Below, piece after piece: positions 47,936 through 57,268 of a stretch of DNA of 64,000 nt. Position 1 is the stretch's first letter; every line of letters begins with the position of its first letter. Source of the stretch: Pseudomonas fontis. Lineage in GTDB: Bacteria > Pseudomonadota > Gammaproteobacteria > Pseudomonadales > Pseudomonadaceae. The notes below the pieces were generated by a model. The model worked only from the letters and a program-made list of their open reading frames with translations, had not been told where the DNA came from and did not search any database. Where the stretch lies: the NCBI RefSeq assembly GCF_028656955.1, contig NZ_JAMDGY010000020.1, forward strand, positions 248,001-312,000, read 5' to 3'. The translations under genes and the position numbers were made by a program.

Positions 47936-49128
47936 TGCACTTCGGCGCGATCGCGCGCGTACCCGGCGACCCGATCCTGGGGTTGATGGAGGCATACGCC
48001 AAGGACAGCAACCCGAACAAGTTCGACCTCGGCGTCGGCGTGTTCAAGGATGCCCAGGGCCTGACGCCGATCCCGGCAGCGGTCAAGCAGGCCGAACAGC
48101 GCCTGCTCGCCAGCCAGGCCAGCAAGAGCTATGTCGGTGGCCACGGCGATGCCGCTTTCGGCCGCCTGGTAACTGAGTTGGTAATGGGCGGCGATTCGCC
48201 GCTGATCGGCGCACAACGCGTTGGCGCCAGCCAGACACCTGGTGGTACTGGCGCCCTGCGCCTGGCGGCGGAATTCATTGAACAATGCCTGCCGGGCCGC
48301 GGGATCTGGCTGAGCGACCCGACCTGGCCGATCCATGAAACGATCTTCGCCAGTGCCGGGCTCAAGATCAGCCACTACCCGTATGTTGGCGCAGACAACC
48401 GCCTGAACGTCGCCGGCATGCTGGCGGCACTGGAAGCGGCGCCGCAGGGTGACGTGGTGCTGCTGCACGCCTGCTGCCACAACCCGACCGGGTTCGACCT
48501 GTCCCAGGCCGATTGGCTGGCGGTGCTGGAGGTGGTGCGCCGGCGTGAGCTGTTGCCACTGATCGACTTCGCCTACCAGGGTTTTGGCGACGGGCTGGAA
48601 GAAGATGCCTGGGCGGTGCGGCTGTTTGCAGCCGAGCTGCCTGAGCTGCTGATCACCAGTTCCTGCTCGAAGAACTTCGGCTTGTACCGTGAACGGACCG
48701 GCGCCTTGCTGGTGTGTGCCCAGGATGCGCAGAAACTGCTGGATGTACGCAGCCAGCTGGCGCTGATCGCGCGCAACTTGTGGTCGACGCCACCGGACCA
48801 TGGTGCGGCGGTGGTGGCCGAGATTCTCGGTGATCCGGCGCTCAAGCACCTGTGGGTCGAAGAAGTCGAAGCCATGCGCCAGCGCATTGCCGAGCTGCGT
48901 GTCGGCCTGGTCCAGGCACTGGCACCGCATGGCTTGAGTGAACGCTTTGCGCACATTGCCGAGCAACGCGGGATGTTCTCCTACACCGGCTTGTCGCCGG
49001 AGCAGGTCAAGCAATTGCGTGAGCGGCACAGCGTGTACATGGTCGGCACCGGCCGGGCCAACGTGGCCGGGGCGGATGCGGCGCGACTGGAGATGCTGGC
49101 TGCGGCTATCGCTGACGTCTGTCGCTAG
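47935..49128 (+). CDS. phhC: Aromatic amino acid aminotransferase
   Basis: A 397-aa class I PLP aminotransferase: IARVPGDPILGLMEAYAKDS, then GGTGALRLAAEFIEQCLPGR, HACCHNPTGFDLSQADWLAV, and the PLP lysine in LITSSCSKNFGLYRERTGAL. It converts tyrosine/phenylalanine to the keto acids for further breakdown and completes the phh operon. Its start overlaps the stop of phhB. Confidence 0.95.
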   Translation: MHFGAIARVPGDPILGLMEAYAKDSNPNKFDLGVGVFKDAQGLTPIPAAVKQAEQRLLASQASKSYVGGHGDAAFGRLVTELVMGGDSPLIGAQRVGASQTPGGTGALRLAAEFIEQCLPGRGIWLSDPTWPIHETIFASAGLKISHYPYVGADNRLNVAGMLAALEAAPQGDVVLLHACCHNPTGFDLSQADWLAVLEVVRRRELLPLIDFAYQGFGDGLEEDAWAVRLFAAELPELLITSSCSKNFGLYRERTGALLVCAQDAQKLLDVRSQLALIARNLWSTPPDHGAAVVAEILGDPALKHLWVEEVEAMRQRIAELRVGLVQALAPHGLSERFAHIAEQRGMFSYTGLSPEQVKQLRERHSVYMVGTGRANVAGADAARLEMLAAAIADVCR

Positions 49129-49138
49129 CAGCACTACC

Positions 49139-49213
49139 GTCATCGCCGGCAAGGCCGGCTCCCACAGGGTTGTGCCTCACCTCCTCTGTGGGAGCTGGCC
49201 TTGCCAGCGATGC
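49139..49213. repeat. REP palindrome pair after phhC
   Basis: CATCGCCGGCAAGGCCGGCT and the opposed unit TGTGGGAGCTGGCCTTGCCA, then GCGATG, lie 10 to 85 bp past the phhC stop. They are standard Pseudomonas REP units, found at ends of operons. Confidence 0.85.
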
Positions 49214-49373
49214 GGCCAGCCAGAACACTGCAACAGCCTGAACCCGCAAAACCCAGCCAATCGGCAGGAAAACTCATACTGTCATCCAGACTCCTGTATC
49301 CTGCCCGGGCTTTCCTGAAGCCATGCGCGCCTTGCGCAGCCTTTCCACCTTTAAACTTGCGAGGAACGACGAG

Positions 49374-49505
49374 ATGCATGAAATCCCGAACTTTCCCTTC
49401 CCAAGCCTGAACCAAGACGAGCAGGCCCCTGCTCCCCAGAGCGCCGAACCAGCCCAGGCGGCTGACACCGAAAGCGACGAAAACCCGAGCGCCGACCAGG
49501 AATAA
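49374..49505 (+). CDS. Small acidic protein, 43 aa
   Basis: ATG 49374 with GAGGAACGACGAG before it encodes MHEIPNFPFPSLNQDEQAPA, then PQSAEPAQAADTESDENPSA, DQE: an aromatic/proline N-terminus and a very acidic disordered tail. Codon choice and the ribosome site look natural, but the sequence has no family I can name. The frame could start 17 codons earlier at 49323; that part looks less like protein. Confidence 0.4.
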   Translation: MHEIPNFPFPSLNQDEQAPAPQSAEPAQAADTESDENPSADQE

Positions 49506-49681
49506 CCGCGCAGCACAGGACGTGTGAAAACCACATCTACCGGGGCCCTCCCCACTGAAGGTTTTCACACGGCCCCAGAATATTTCATCGAAAAAGCCCT
49601 CGCTCAGCACACACACGCATCACCCCACCCGCCGCACAGGCTTATGATAGGCAACCCAGCCTGTCAGCCACCGGACCTCCC

Positions 49682-50884
49682 ATGTCCCAGTCACCGCGCC
49701 CCCTGGCGGTTACCCTGCAAGTCGTCTCCATCGTCCTGTTCACCTTTATCGGTTACCTGAATATCGGCATCCCGCTGGCCGTACTGCCCGGCTATGTGCA
49801 CAACGAACTGGGCTTCGGCACCGTCATCGCCGGCCTGGTGATCAGCGTTCAATACCTCGCCACCCTGCTCAGCCGCCCCTATGCCAGCCGCATCATCGAC
49901 AACCTGGGCAGCAAGCGCGCAGTGATCTACGGCCTGGCCGGCTGCGGCCTGAGCGGCGTATTCATGCTGCTTTCAGCCTGGCTGCAACACGCGCCCTGGC
50001 TCAGCCTGGCCAGCCTGCTGGTGGGCCGCCTGGTACTGGGCAGCGCGGAAAGCCTGGTCGGCTCCGGCTCGATTGGCTGGGGCATCGGCCGCGTCGGCGC
50101 CCAGCACACCGCCAAGGTGATCTCCTGGAACGGCATCGCCAGCTACGGCGCACTGGCCATCGGTGCGCCGCTGGGGGTACTGCTGGTGCAGCAATTTGGC
50201 TTGTGGAGCATGGGCGCGAGCATCCTGCTGCTCTGCGTGATTGGCCTGGCGCTAGCGTGGCCGAAACAGGCCGCACCCATCGTCGCCGGTGAGCGACTGC
50301 CATTCCTGCATGTACTGGGCAAGGTCTTCGGTCACGGCTCGGGGCTGGCATTGGGCTCGATCGGCTTTGGCACCATCGCCACCTTCATCACCCTGTACTA
50401 CGCCAGCCATAGCTGGAGCAACGCGGCCCTGTGCCTGAGCCTGTTCGGCGCCAGCTTCATTTGCGCGCGGCTGCTGTTCGGCAGCCTGATCAACCGCATC
50501 GGCGGCTACCGCGTGGCCATCGCCTGCCTGTCGGTGGAAACCCTCGGCCTTCTGCTGCTGTGGATGGCACCCAGCGCCGAGCTGGCGCTGGCCGGGGCGG
50601 CGCTCAGCGGCTTTGGCTTCTCGCTGGTATTCCCGGCGCTGGGGGTGGAAGCGGTGAACCTTGTGCCCGCCTCCAATCGCGGCGCGGCGGTGGGTGCCTA
50701 TTCGCTGTTCATCGACTTGTCGCTGGGCATCACCGGCCCGCTGGCCGGGGCGATTGCCGCAGGCTTCGGCTTTGCCTCGATCTTCCTGTTCGCCGCCATT
50801 GCCGCCTGTGGCGGCTTGCTGCTCAGCGTCTACCTGTACCAGCAGGCGCGCCTGCGCCCGGCACACGTCAGCCAACCTCAGTAG
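49682..50884 (+). CDS. Major facilitator superfamily transporter
   Basis: 400 aa with twelve membrane segments. It begins [20 protein letters not shown], then [20 protein letters not shown], with [20 protein letters not shown] as the family loop. It resembles the YhhS/YfcJ (UPF0226) group of putative exporters. Substrate unknown. It converges with arfB, the coding ends overlapping by 7 bp. Confidence 0.85.
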   Translation: MSQSPRPLAVTLQVVSIVLFTFIGYLNIGIPLAVLPGYVHNELGFGTVIAGLVISVQYLATLLSRPYASRIIDNLGSKRAVIYGLAGCGLSGVFMLLSAWLQHAPWLSLASLLVGRLVLGSAESLVGSGSIGWGIGRVGAQHTAKVISWNGIASYGALAIGAPLGVLLVQQFGLWSMGASILLLCVIGLALAWPKQAAPIVAGERLPFLHVLGKVFGHGSGLALGSIGFGTIATFITLYYASHSWSNAALCLSLFGASFICARLLFGSLINRIGGYRVAIACLSVETLGLLLLWMAPSAELALAGAALSGFGFSLVFPALGVEAVNLVPASNRGAAVGAYSLFIDLSLGITGPLAGAIAAGFGFASIFLFAAIAACGGLLLSVYLYQQARLRPAHVSQPQ

Positions 50885-51291
50885 TCGATCTTGCCGCGCC
50901 CGGCCTTGATCGTGCCGCGCTTGCTCTTGGCATCCAGGCGGCGGGTTTTCGAGCCCTTGGTCGGACGTGTCGGGCGGCGCGCCTTCTCGACCTTGGTCGC
51001 TGCCAGGAGCAATTCGCGCAGCCGCTCCAGCGCATCGGCGCGGTTCTGCTCCTGGGTCCGGTATTGCTGGGCCTTGATCACCACTACGCCTTCAGCGGTG
51101 ATCCGACTGTCACTGAACGCCAGCAGGCGTTCCTTGTAGAACGGCGGCAACGACGAGGCCTGGCTGTCGAAGCGCAGGTACACGGCACTGGAAACCTTGT
51201 TGACGTTCTGCCCACCCGCACCCTGGGCGCGGATGGCGTTCAGCTCGATCTCGTCATCGGGGATGTGCACGGCATTGGAAATGATCAGCAT
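50878..51291 (-). CDS. arfB: Alternative ribosome-rescue factor ArfB
   Basis: A 137-aa peptidyl-tRNA hydrolase with the release-factor GGQ loop: [20 protein letters not shown]. The basic C-terminal tail ([20 protein letters not shown], then [12 protein letters not shown]) enters the empty mRNA channel of stalled ribosomes. It frees ribosomes at mRNA ends. ATG 51291 gives the standard length. Also known as YaeJ. Confidence 0.95.
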   Translation of the reverse strand: MLIISNAVHIPDDEIELNAIRAQGAGGQNVNKVSSAVYLRFDSQASSLPPFYKERLLAFSDSRITAEGVVVIKAQQYRTQEQNRADALERLRELLLAATKVEKARRPTRPTKGSKTRRLDAKSKRGTIKAGRGKIDY

Positions 51292-51350
51292 GGGGCCTGG
51301 CTTTGAAGAAGAGCAGGCACACAGGATACCCGCCTGCCCCGGCAAAACCA

Positions 51351-51377
51351 AAAAGCCCGGCACTGGGCCGGGCTTTT
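51351..51377. terminator. Terminator between aroP and arfB
   Basis: AAAAGCCCGG with CCGGGCTTTT around a seven-base loop, 17 bp past the aroP stop, with T-runs on both strands. Confidence 0.85.
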
Positions 51378-51394
51378 CGCGTTCACGCGGGAGC

Positions 51395-52813
51395 TTACTT
51401 GGCCGCAGCGCTGGCGGCAGGTGCCACGCGCGGGGTGCGCTTGCCTTTCAGCTGGTAGCAGATCCACATCGCCGCCACCCAGAACGGAATGGCGTAGACC
51501 GAGACCTTGATGCCGTCCATCTGCAGCATGATGCCGAGGATGAAGACCACGAAGGCCAGGCACAGGAAGTTGCCATAGGGGTACCAGAGTGCCTTGAACA
51601 GCGGGGTCTGCTGGGTACGGTCCATGTGTTGACGGAACTTGAAGTGCGAGAAGCTGATCATTGCCCAGTTGATCACCAGGGTCGCAACCACCAGCGACAT
51701 CAGCAGCTCCAGGGCGCTGTGCGGCATCAGGTAGTTGAGCAGCACGGCCACCACGGTGACCGCAGCCGAGGCCAGGATCGAACGCACCGGCACGCCGCGC
51801 TTGTCGATCTTCGCCAAGCCTTTAGGCGCATCACCTTGCTCGGCCATGCCATAGAGCATGCGGGCGTTGCAGTAGGTGCCGCTGTTGTACACCGACAGTG
51901 CCGCGGTCAGGACCACGAAGTTGAGGATGTGCGCGGCGGTGTTGCTGCCCAGCATCGAGAACACTTGTACGAACGGGCTGGCTGCATACGAATCACCGCC
52001 GGCAGTCAGGTTGCTGACCAGGCTGTTCCACGGGGTCAGCGACAGCAGCACGACCAGCGCACCGATGTAGAAGATCAGGATGCGGTAGATGACCTGGTTG
52101 ATCGCTTTCGGGATCACGGTCTTCGGCTTGTCGGCTTCAGCTGCGGTGAAACCGAGCATTTCCAGGCCGCCGAAGGAGAACATGATCAGCGCCATGGCCA
52201 TGATCAGGCCGCTGACGCCATGCGGGAAGAAGCCGCCATGCACCCACAGGTTGGTAACCGAAGCTTCCGGGCCGCCGCTGCCGCTGACCAGCATGTAGCT
52301 GCCCAGGCCGATCATGCCGACGATGGCGACTACCTTGATGATCGCGAACCAGAACTCCGCCTCGCCGAACACTTTCACGTTGGCCAGGTTGATCACATTG
52401 ATGAGCAGGAAGAACGCGGCTGCCGAGACCCAGGTCGGGATCTCCGGCCACCAGTAGTGGACATACTTGCCGACAGCGGTGAGCTCCGACATCCCAACCA
52501 GGATGTACAGGATCCAGCAGTTCCAACCCGACAGGAAGCCGGCGAAGCCGCCCCAGTACTTGTGGGCGAAGTGGCTGAAGGAGCCGGCGACGGGCTCTTC
52601 GACGATCATTTCGCCGAGCTGGCGCATGATCAGGAAGGCGATGAAGCCGCAGATGGCGTAACCGAGGATCATCGACGGGCCGGCCGACTGCATCACACCG
52701 GCCGAGCCGAGGAACAGCCCGGTACCGATGGCGCCTCCCAGTGCGATCAGCTGGATGTGGCGGTTTTTCAGGCCACGCTTGAGCTCACCTGAATGCGAGT
52801 TTTGTCCACTCAT
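51395..52813 (-). CDS. aroP: Aromatic amino acid permease AroP-type
   Basis: 472 aa, twelve helices, amino acid/polyamine/organocation family: RHIQLIALGGAIGTGLFLGS, then GVMQSAGPSMILGYAICGFI, and VEEPVAGSFSHFAHKYWGGF, then AGFLSGWNCWILYILVGMSE. This is close to AroP/PheP importers of Phe, Tyr and Trp, and it lies near the phh genes that use these substrates. ATG 52813 is supported by length. A different amino acid specificity inside the family cannot be excluded. Confidence 0.85.
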   Translation of the reverse strand: MSGQNSHSGELKRGLKNRHIQLIALGGAIGTGLFLGSAGVMQSAGPSMILGYAICGFIAFLIMRQLGEMIVEEPVAGSFSHFAHKYWGGFAGFLSGWNCWILYILVGMSELTAVGKYVHYWWPEIPTWVSAAAFFLLINVINLANVKVFGEAEFWFAIIKVVAIVGMIGLGSYMLVSGSGGPEASVTNLWVHGGFFPHGVSGLIMAMALIMFSFGGLEMLGFTAAEADKPKTVIPKAINQVIYRILIFYIGALVVLLSLTPWNSLVSNLTAGGDSYAASPFVQVFSMLGSNTAAHILNFVVLTAALSVYNSGTYCNARMLYGMAEQGDAPKGLAKIDKRGVPVRSILASAAVTVVAVLLNYLMPHSALELLMSLVVATLVINWAMISFSHFKFRQHMDRTQQTPLFKALWYPYGNFLCLAFVVFILGIMLQMDGIKVSVYAIPFWVAAMWICYQLKGKRTPRVAPAASAAAK

Positions 52814-53405
52814 GAACGGAGTCACCTGTTTGTTTTTATCTGTGACGGGATCGGACCCACCGCGCTCGTGGCGCAGCGGAATTATCAAGGTGGTTGCCTT
52901 GGGATCTTGGACCTGGGTGTTCCGGTGGGGCAAAAGCCCTTGCGAATCAGCCCGGCGTCAGCAAGGTTGCGCGGTACGCAGTTGGGTCACAGTTAAAACG
53001 CGGCGCATTGTATACCCTTGCTTTGACGCAGGGGTCAACACGTTGCGTAACTGTCTGATGACAAGACGCAGCGGTCCGGCGGGAGAAATGAAGCCTGGGG
53101 TCGTGTACGGCGTGCATGGCGCCTCCATTTGTTCTTATGTCTTGCCCTGCTCTTTGGCGGGGCTTTGCACGATGGCAATGGGCACATATCACCGCTGTAC
53201 GGGCGCCGGAGCAAGCCGTTGACGTGAGCGTAAAGGCGCTTGGCGCGAGGATTGCGGCAAGGTTTTGTTACGGGCTCTGGCTTGGGAAGGAATGGGCTGG
53301 GGAATGCGCAGGAATTTGTAACGATATTTTTACAACATGGTTTGTTTTGTTTACAGGCCTTGAGCTAGAGCGCTCGGCTGCCTGTGGAATTGACCACAAG
53401 GATCG
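52814..53405. other. aroP upstream region and spacer
   Basis: About 590 bp without a supported gene. It contains the aroP promoter (AT-rich stretch near 52990-53020). A GTCACAGTTAAAAC near 52985 is only vaguely like a TyrR box. Frames here do not read as protein. Confidence 0.4.
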
Positions 53406-53499
53406 GTAGCCGCTGCCGTCAGGCTGCGCTCGCCTGCAACGCAGGCGCCGCCTTTGGGAGCCCTTACGGACTCCAGCGCAGCCTGACGGCAGCGGCTAC
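53406..53499. repeat. Palindromic repeat with 25-bp perfect arms
   Basis: The segments 53406-53430 and 53475-53499 are exact inverted copies (starting GTAGCCGCTGCCGTCAGGCT). Between them is a second hairpin, CGCCTGC-AA-CGCAGGCG (53431-53447). The whole unit of 94 bp is like the interspersed palindromic elements of P. putida-type genomes. It lies 15 bp from the end of the immunity gene. Confidence 0.75.
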
Positions 53500-53513
53500 A
53501 CCTTGTGCGCACC

Positions 53514-53768
53514 TCAAGCGATCTTGAAGCCGGGAAGACCGTTTTCTGCTCGCCACGTCTTGACTTCATCAACCAAACTTTCTGGCGTAAGATCTGCGTC
53601 ATTTACCGGGAAGTAAATCAAGTCCGAGCCTGAACGGTGTCCTGACACACGCTCAAACTCCAGTACGTCTTTAATATTTTGCGCTTCAATTTTTTGAGCC
53701 CCGTCAAAAATCTCTTGCACCAATGCTAAAAATTCAGCTTCCGTATATTCTGAAAATAACTTTTCCAC
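53514..53768 (-). CDS. DNase bacteriocin immunity protein, intact copy
   Basis: 84 aa, colicin E9/pyocin S immunity family: SEYTEAEFLALVQEIFDGAQ, the acidic helix DVLEFERVSGHRSGSDLIYF with the conserved D-L-I-Y-Y/F-P, and TPESLVDEVKTWRAENGLPG at the end. Such proteins bind and block the DNase domain of the cognate toxin. This copy looks functional although the toxin gene upstream is broken, so it may now protect against related bacteriocins of other strains. Confidence 0.9.
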   Translation of the reverse strand: MEKLFSEYTEAEFLALVQEIFDGAQKIEAQNIKDVLEFERVSGHRSGSDLIYFPVNDADLTPESLVDEVKTWRAENGLPGFKIA

Positions 53769-53798
53769 CCATACTCTTCTCCGTTCGAGCGTATATCT

Positions 53799-53826
53799 GT
53801 GGGAGCCGGCCTTGCCGGCGATGAAG
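53799..53826. repeat. Single REP unit between the two immunity genes
   Basis: GTGGGAGCCGGCCTTGCCGG, then CGATGAAG lies in the 87-bp gap. It may have entered after duplication of the immunity gene. Confidence 0.8.
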
Positions 53827-53855
53827 CCAACACAACGCCTACAGAAGTGCAGAGT

Positions 53856-54112
53856 TCAAGAAACCTTGAAGCCCGGGAGGCCATTCTGCGCCCTCCACTC
53901 CCTAACCTCGCCAACAACACTTTCAGGCGTAGGCTCACCGTCACTTTCCGGGTAGTAAATCAAATCCCGCCCTGACGGATGTTCTGCTACACGATCAAAT
54001 TCCTGGACATCATCAATATGCTCCTCCTCTGACCGCTGGGCACCATTAAAAATAGCTCGCACCAGCGCAAGGAACTCCGCTTCGGTGTAGTCCGAAAAAC
54101 CTTATTGGCCAT
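53856..54112 (-). pseudogene. DNase bacteriocin immunity protein, frameshifted copy
   Basis: From ATG 54112 the frame reads MANKV and then leaves the family. One base further, FSDYTEAEFLALVRAIFNGA, then QRSEEEHIDDVQEFDRVAEH, DLIYYPESD and REWRAQNGLPGFKVS follow to the stop at 53856. The slip is in a run of five Ts (five As on the plus strand, 54094-54098) where six are needed to match the intact copy's layout. It is either a true mutation, a homopolymer slippage site or a sequencing error. It lies directly after the broken toxin gene and so was the cognate immunity gene. Confidence 0.8.
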
Positions 54113-54115
54113 ACC

Positions 54116-55190
54116 TTATCTCCCCGAGTGAATTTGAACATGACGCTTCGGCGTAACAACCCTCAAATTATCAACATCGTAAACAGCACCACCTTTTGAA
54201 ACATGAACCTTATGATGTATTTCGAACTTTTTTCTTCTCCCAACCTTTTCACGAAAAACGACTATCGGCGCCTTGCCATTTGAGAGCAGGGACAGATTCC
54301 CAAGTCTAAATTGTCCTGCTAGCACCGCATCCCCCGCAACTGATCCGCCACTTGCACCGGCACCACGGCCCCTGCTGGCCGAGCTGCCGCGTCCAGCCAA
54401 CGCCCGGAAACCACCTCACCACTACCACTCGCCACACCAGGATCATCCCGACGATCCCTGAAGGCGACATAGACCGGCTTGAGCCCCGAGTCCGCCGGGA
54501 ACCAGACAATGTAGTCATCGAAATCCAGGTCGACCAGTGCTGGATACGTTTCAATCTGTGGCTGAACCGGCGTAGCTACAGCCCCCGGATACACCTGAAT
54601 TTCAGGATGCACCACCGGACTTGCAGTGGAACTGTCACCGGGCTGGATGATAGGGGTGCCCGAAGTACCTCAGCCTCTTGCTGTGCCTGAACTATCGCAA
54701 ACTGGGTGGAGAGAGATGGTGCGCTGGTCCAGTTGCCTCAACGCTTCCGACACAAGCATTGCGGAATAGGCCGCCGCATAGGAATTCGCCCAAACGGGGT
54801 AGATGTCACGAATATCCTGAATAGGCATGACATCCAGATCCCTCATCGAAATCGTATCGATAAAGTCTTGCCGGCTCTTGACCAGTGGATCACCAGAGAA
54901 AAATTGATTGAACTCAGTTAGAAGCCGAGGAAGTGCAAGTTTCCCTTGACCCGCCAACTGCCGAACGACGTACAGCTCCCTACTGATAATTGAAGCAAGC
55001 GAAACATCAATCTCACCCGCTAACGCAGAGACTGCCACATTGATTTCGTATAGCCCTCTATACACGAACGAAGGTTAAGAGGGGACGCGTCATAGCCATG
55101 GCCTGTTGAAAGGCGCATATAGGTTTGTTTTTTGTAGGCATTGACCTCTGTCGGAGGCAAATAAATAGTACCGCTACTTCCCTGTGACAT
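54116..55190 (-). pseudogene. S-type pyocin/colicin DNase gene, decayed
   Basis: Starting at ATG 55190 (ribosome site AAGGAGA), the gene reads MSQGSSGTIYLPPTEVNAYK and then shifts frame near 55073, giving VYRGLYEINVAVSALAGEID. It shifts again near 54720 (STQFAIVQAQQEAEVLR) and near 54665 (IIQPGDSSTASPVVHPEIQV, then WFPADSGLKPVYVAFRD and VPVQVADQLRG, the pyocin S domain). It then loses about 20 codons before AGQFRLGNLSLLSNGKAP. The end is an HNH nuclease: KFEIHHKVHVSKGGAVYDVD, then NLRVVTPKRHVQIHSG. At least four lesions exclude function. The nuclease core motif is still intact. Confidence 0.8.
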
Positions 55191-55290
55191 ACAGTTTCTC
55201 CTTGGACTGTAGGTCGCAGATTAAATAGCCAGGTAAGTGGCTCAGCTGTACATAGTTATTGATTTACCCGTCATACAAAAAATCGAGGCA
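55191..55290. other. Bacteriocin promoter region
   Basis: About 100 bp between the broken toxin gene and the rluB terminator. It is AT-rich and presumably held the toxin promoter. No LexA or PrtN site could be confirmed by eye. Confidence 0.3.
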
Positions 55291-55294
55291 AAAA

Positions 55295-55318
55295 AAAGCC
55301 AACCCGAAGGTTGGCTTT
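55295..55318 (-). terminator. rluB terminator
   Basis: AAAGCCAACC, CGAA, GGTTGGCTTT with a long T-run on the minus strand, 10 bp past the rluB stop. Confidence 0.9.
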
Positions 55319-55328
55319 CTTCTATCGC

Positions 55329-56384
55329 TTACCGCGGCTGAGGCGGCTTGCTGCGGCTGCTGCCCGGGCGCTTGGGCGCCGAGCGAAGCGGTTTCTTCAT
55401 GTCGCTCGGGCGTTCGGCAACGGTGCTGCGGCCCTTGCGAGCCGGCGACTCTTCACGCGGCTGACGCGCTGGACGCTCGCTGGTTGCATCCTTGGCCGGA
55501 CGCAGGTTGCGCACGCGCTCGCCACGACCCAACGGGGCACTCGACTTGCGCTGCATGCGCTCGAGCTTGTCCTTGGTCTTGGCCTTCATCACCGGCATCT
55601 TCACCGGGGTCAGACCCACTTCAGCGGCCAGGATATCAACCTCGCGCTGATCCATTTCACGCCAGCGACCCATCGGCAGGTCGGAGTTGAGGAACACCGG
55701 GCCGAAACGCACGCGCTTCAGACGGCTGACCACCAGCCCCTGGGATTCCCACAGGCGGCGTACTTCACGGTTGCGCCCTTCCATCACCACGCAGTGGTAC
55801 CAGTGGTTGAAACCTTCACCACCCGGTGCTTCCTGGATGTCGGTGAAGCGCGCCGGACCATCTTCGAGCACCACGCCAGCCTTCAGGCGGGCGATCATGT
55901 CTTCGTCGACTTCGCCACGCACACGCACCGCGTACTCACGGTCCATTTCGGACGACGGGTGCATCAGGCGGTTGGCCAGCTCACCATCGGTGGTGAACAT
56001 CAGCAAACCAGTGGTGTTGATGTCCAGACGGCCAACGTTGATCCAGCGGCCTTCTTTCGGGCGCGGCAGGCGGTCGAACACGGTCGGACGGCCTTCCGGG
56101 TCGTCACGGGTGCAGATCTCACCGTCTGGCTTGTTGTACAGGATGACCCGGCGAACGGTCTCGGCGGCTTCTTCGCGCTTGATCACGCGACCGTCAACGG
56201 AGATCGAGTCGTGCAGGTCGACACGCAGGCCAAGGGTGGCCGCCTTGCCGTTGACCTTGATACGGCCTTCGCCGATCCAGGCTTCAACGTCGCGACGCGA
56301 ACCCACGCCAATGCGTGCCAGTACTTTTTGAAGTTTTTCGCCAGCCGGACGCGGCGGGCTGTCTTGCAGTTCGTGCTCACTCAT
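55329..56384 (-). CDS. rluB: 23S rRNA pseudouridine-2605 synthase
   Basis: 351 aa: S4 domain at the N-terminus (EKLQKVLARIGVGSRRDVEA), the RsuA-family active site NVGRLDINTTGLLMFTTDGE with the catalytic aspartate, and MEGRNREVRRLWESQGLVVS. A long basic, proline-rich tail from about residue 265 (ends PKRPGSSRSKPPQPR) is normal for Pseudomonas RluB. It modifies U2605 of 23S rRNA. ATG 56384 precedes MSEHELQDSPP. Confidence 0.95.
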   Translation of the reverse strand: MSEHELQDSPPRPAGEKLQKVLARIGVGSRRDVEAWIGEGRIKVNGKAATLGLRVDLHDSISVDGRVIKREEAAETVRRVILYNKPDGEICTRDDPEGRPTVFDRLPRPKEGRWINVGRLDINTTGLLMFTTDGELANRLMHPSSEMDREYAVRVRGEVDEDMIARLKAGVVLEDGPARFTDIQEAPGGEGFNHWYHCVVMEGRNREVRRLWESQGLVVSRLKRVRFGPVFLNSDLPMGRWREMDQREVDILAAEVGLTPVKMPVMKAKTKDKLERMQRKSSAPLGRGERVRNLRPAKDATSERPARQPREESPARKGRSTVAERPSDMKKPLRSAPKRPGSSRSKPPQPR

Positions 56385-56490
56385 CTGGGCACCTCCCGGT
56401 GTAAGTAGTGATTGAAATCGGGTTTTCTGGCGAACTAGCACCAAAAAGGTCGCGAATCATACGCCGAATGCGCGCACAACGCATCACAGA

Positions 56491-57252
56491 CTAGTCGATA
56501 TTACGCGGCTCGTCGTCTTCGATGGTCGGCTCGGGCTCGCGCAACAGGTCATCGAAATCGGTCTTGAGCCCCTCCTCCATCGAGTCCAGCTCCACCAGCA
56601 AGCTGCGGAAGCTGGTTTCCTCGGCGGGCGGCTCTGGGTCCTCGGCACTTTCGTCGGCCAGGGCCTGCAGATGCGCCGGCACCGGCGCGTCATCCAGCTC
56701 AAGCAGCGGCTCGGGCTCCATTTCACGCAATACGGCCAACGGCGGCAGGTCGTCGAGATTCTTCAGGTTGAAATGGTCGAGGAACGCCTTGGTGGTGGCG
56801 AACATCGCCGGCTTGCCCGGCACTTCGCGGTAACCCACGATGCGAATCCACTCGCGCTCCAGCAAGGTCTTGACGATGTTGGTGTTGACCGCCACGCCAC
56901 GTACATCCTCGATCTCGCCACGGGTGATCGGCTGGCGATAGGCAATCAACGCCAGGGTTTCGAGCAAGGCCCGGGAATAGCGCTGTGGGCGCTCTTCCCA
57001 CAGGCGGCCGACCCATGGGGCGTAGTCTTCGCGGATCTGCAGGCGATAGCCGGAGGCCACTTCCTTCAACTCGAAAGCCCGGCCCGCGCAGGACTTGCGC
57101 AGCACCTCAAGGGCCTTCTTGAACACCGCAGGCTCGGGGCGCTCGGCCTCCTCGAACAGCTCGAACAGCCGTTCCAGCGATTGCGGTTTACCCGAGGCCA
57201 GCAAAAAGGCCTCCAGCAGGGGCGCGAGGTCGCGCGGCTCGTTCAGGTTCAT
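56491..57252 (-). CDS. scpB: Segregation and condensation protein B
   Basis: 253 aa. Two winged helices: PLLEAFLLASGKPQSLERLF, then LETLALIAYRQPITRGEIED, then VRGVAVNTNIVKTLLEREWI. It partners ScpA in the SMC-like complex that organises the chromosome. The C-terminal 80 residues are acidic and disordered, as in other Pseudomonas. ATG 57252, 16 bp after scpA. Confidence 0.95.
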   Translation of the reverse strand: MNLNEPRDLAPLLEAFLLASGKPQSLERLFELFEEAERPEPAVFKKALEVLRKSCAGRAFELKEVASGYRLQIREDYAPWVGRLWEERPQRYSRALLETLALIAYRQPITRGEIEDVRGVAVNTNIVKTLLEREWIRIVGYREVPGKPAMFATTKAFLDHFNLKNLDDLPPLAVLREMEPEPLLELDDAPVPAHLQALADESAEDPEPPAEETSFRSLLVELDSMEEGLKTDFDDLLREPEPTIEDDEPRNID

Positions 57253-57268
57253 CGATGTGCTCAAAGGG

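Noticed and set aside
52975..53000. TyrR-like box before aroP
   Set aside because: GTCACAGTTAAAAC lacks the second half-site at the right spacing.
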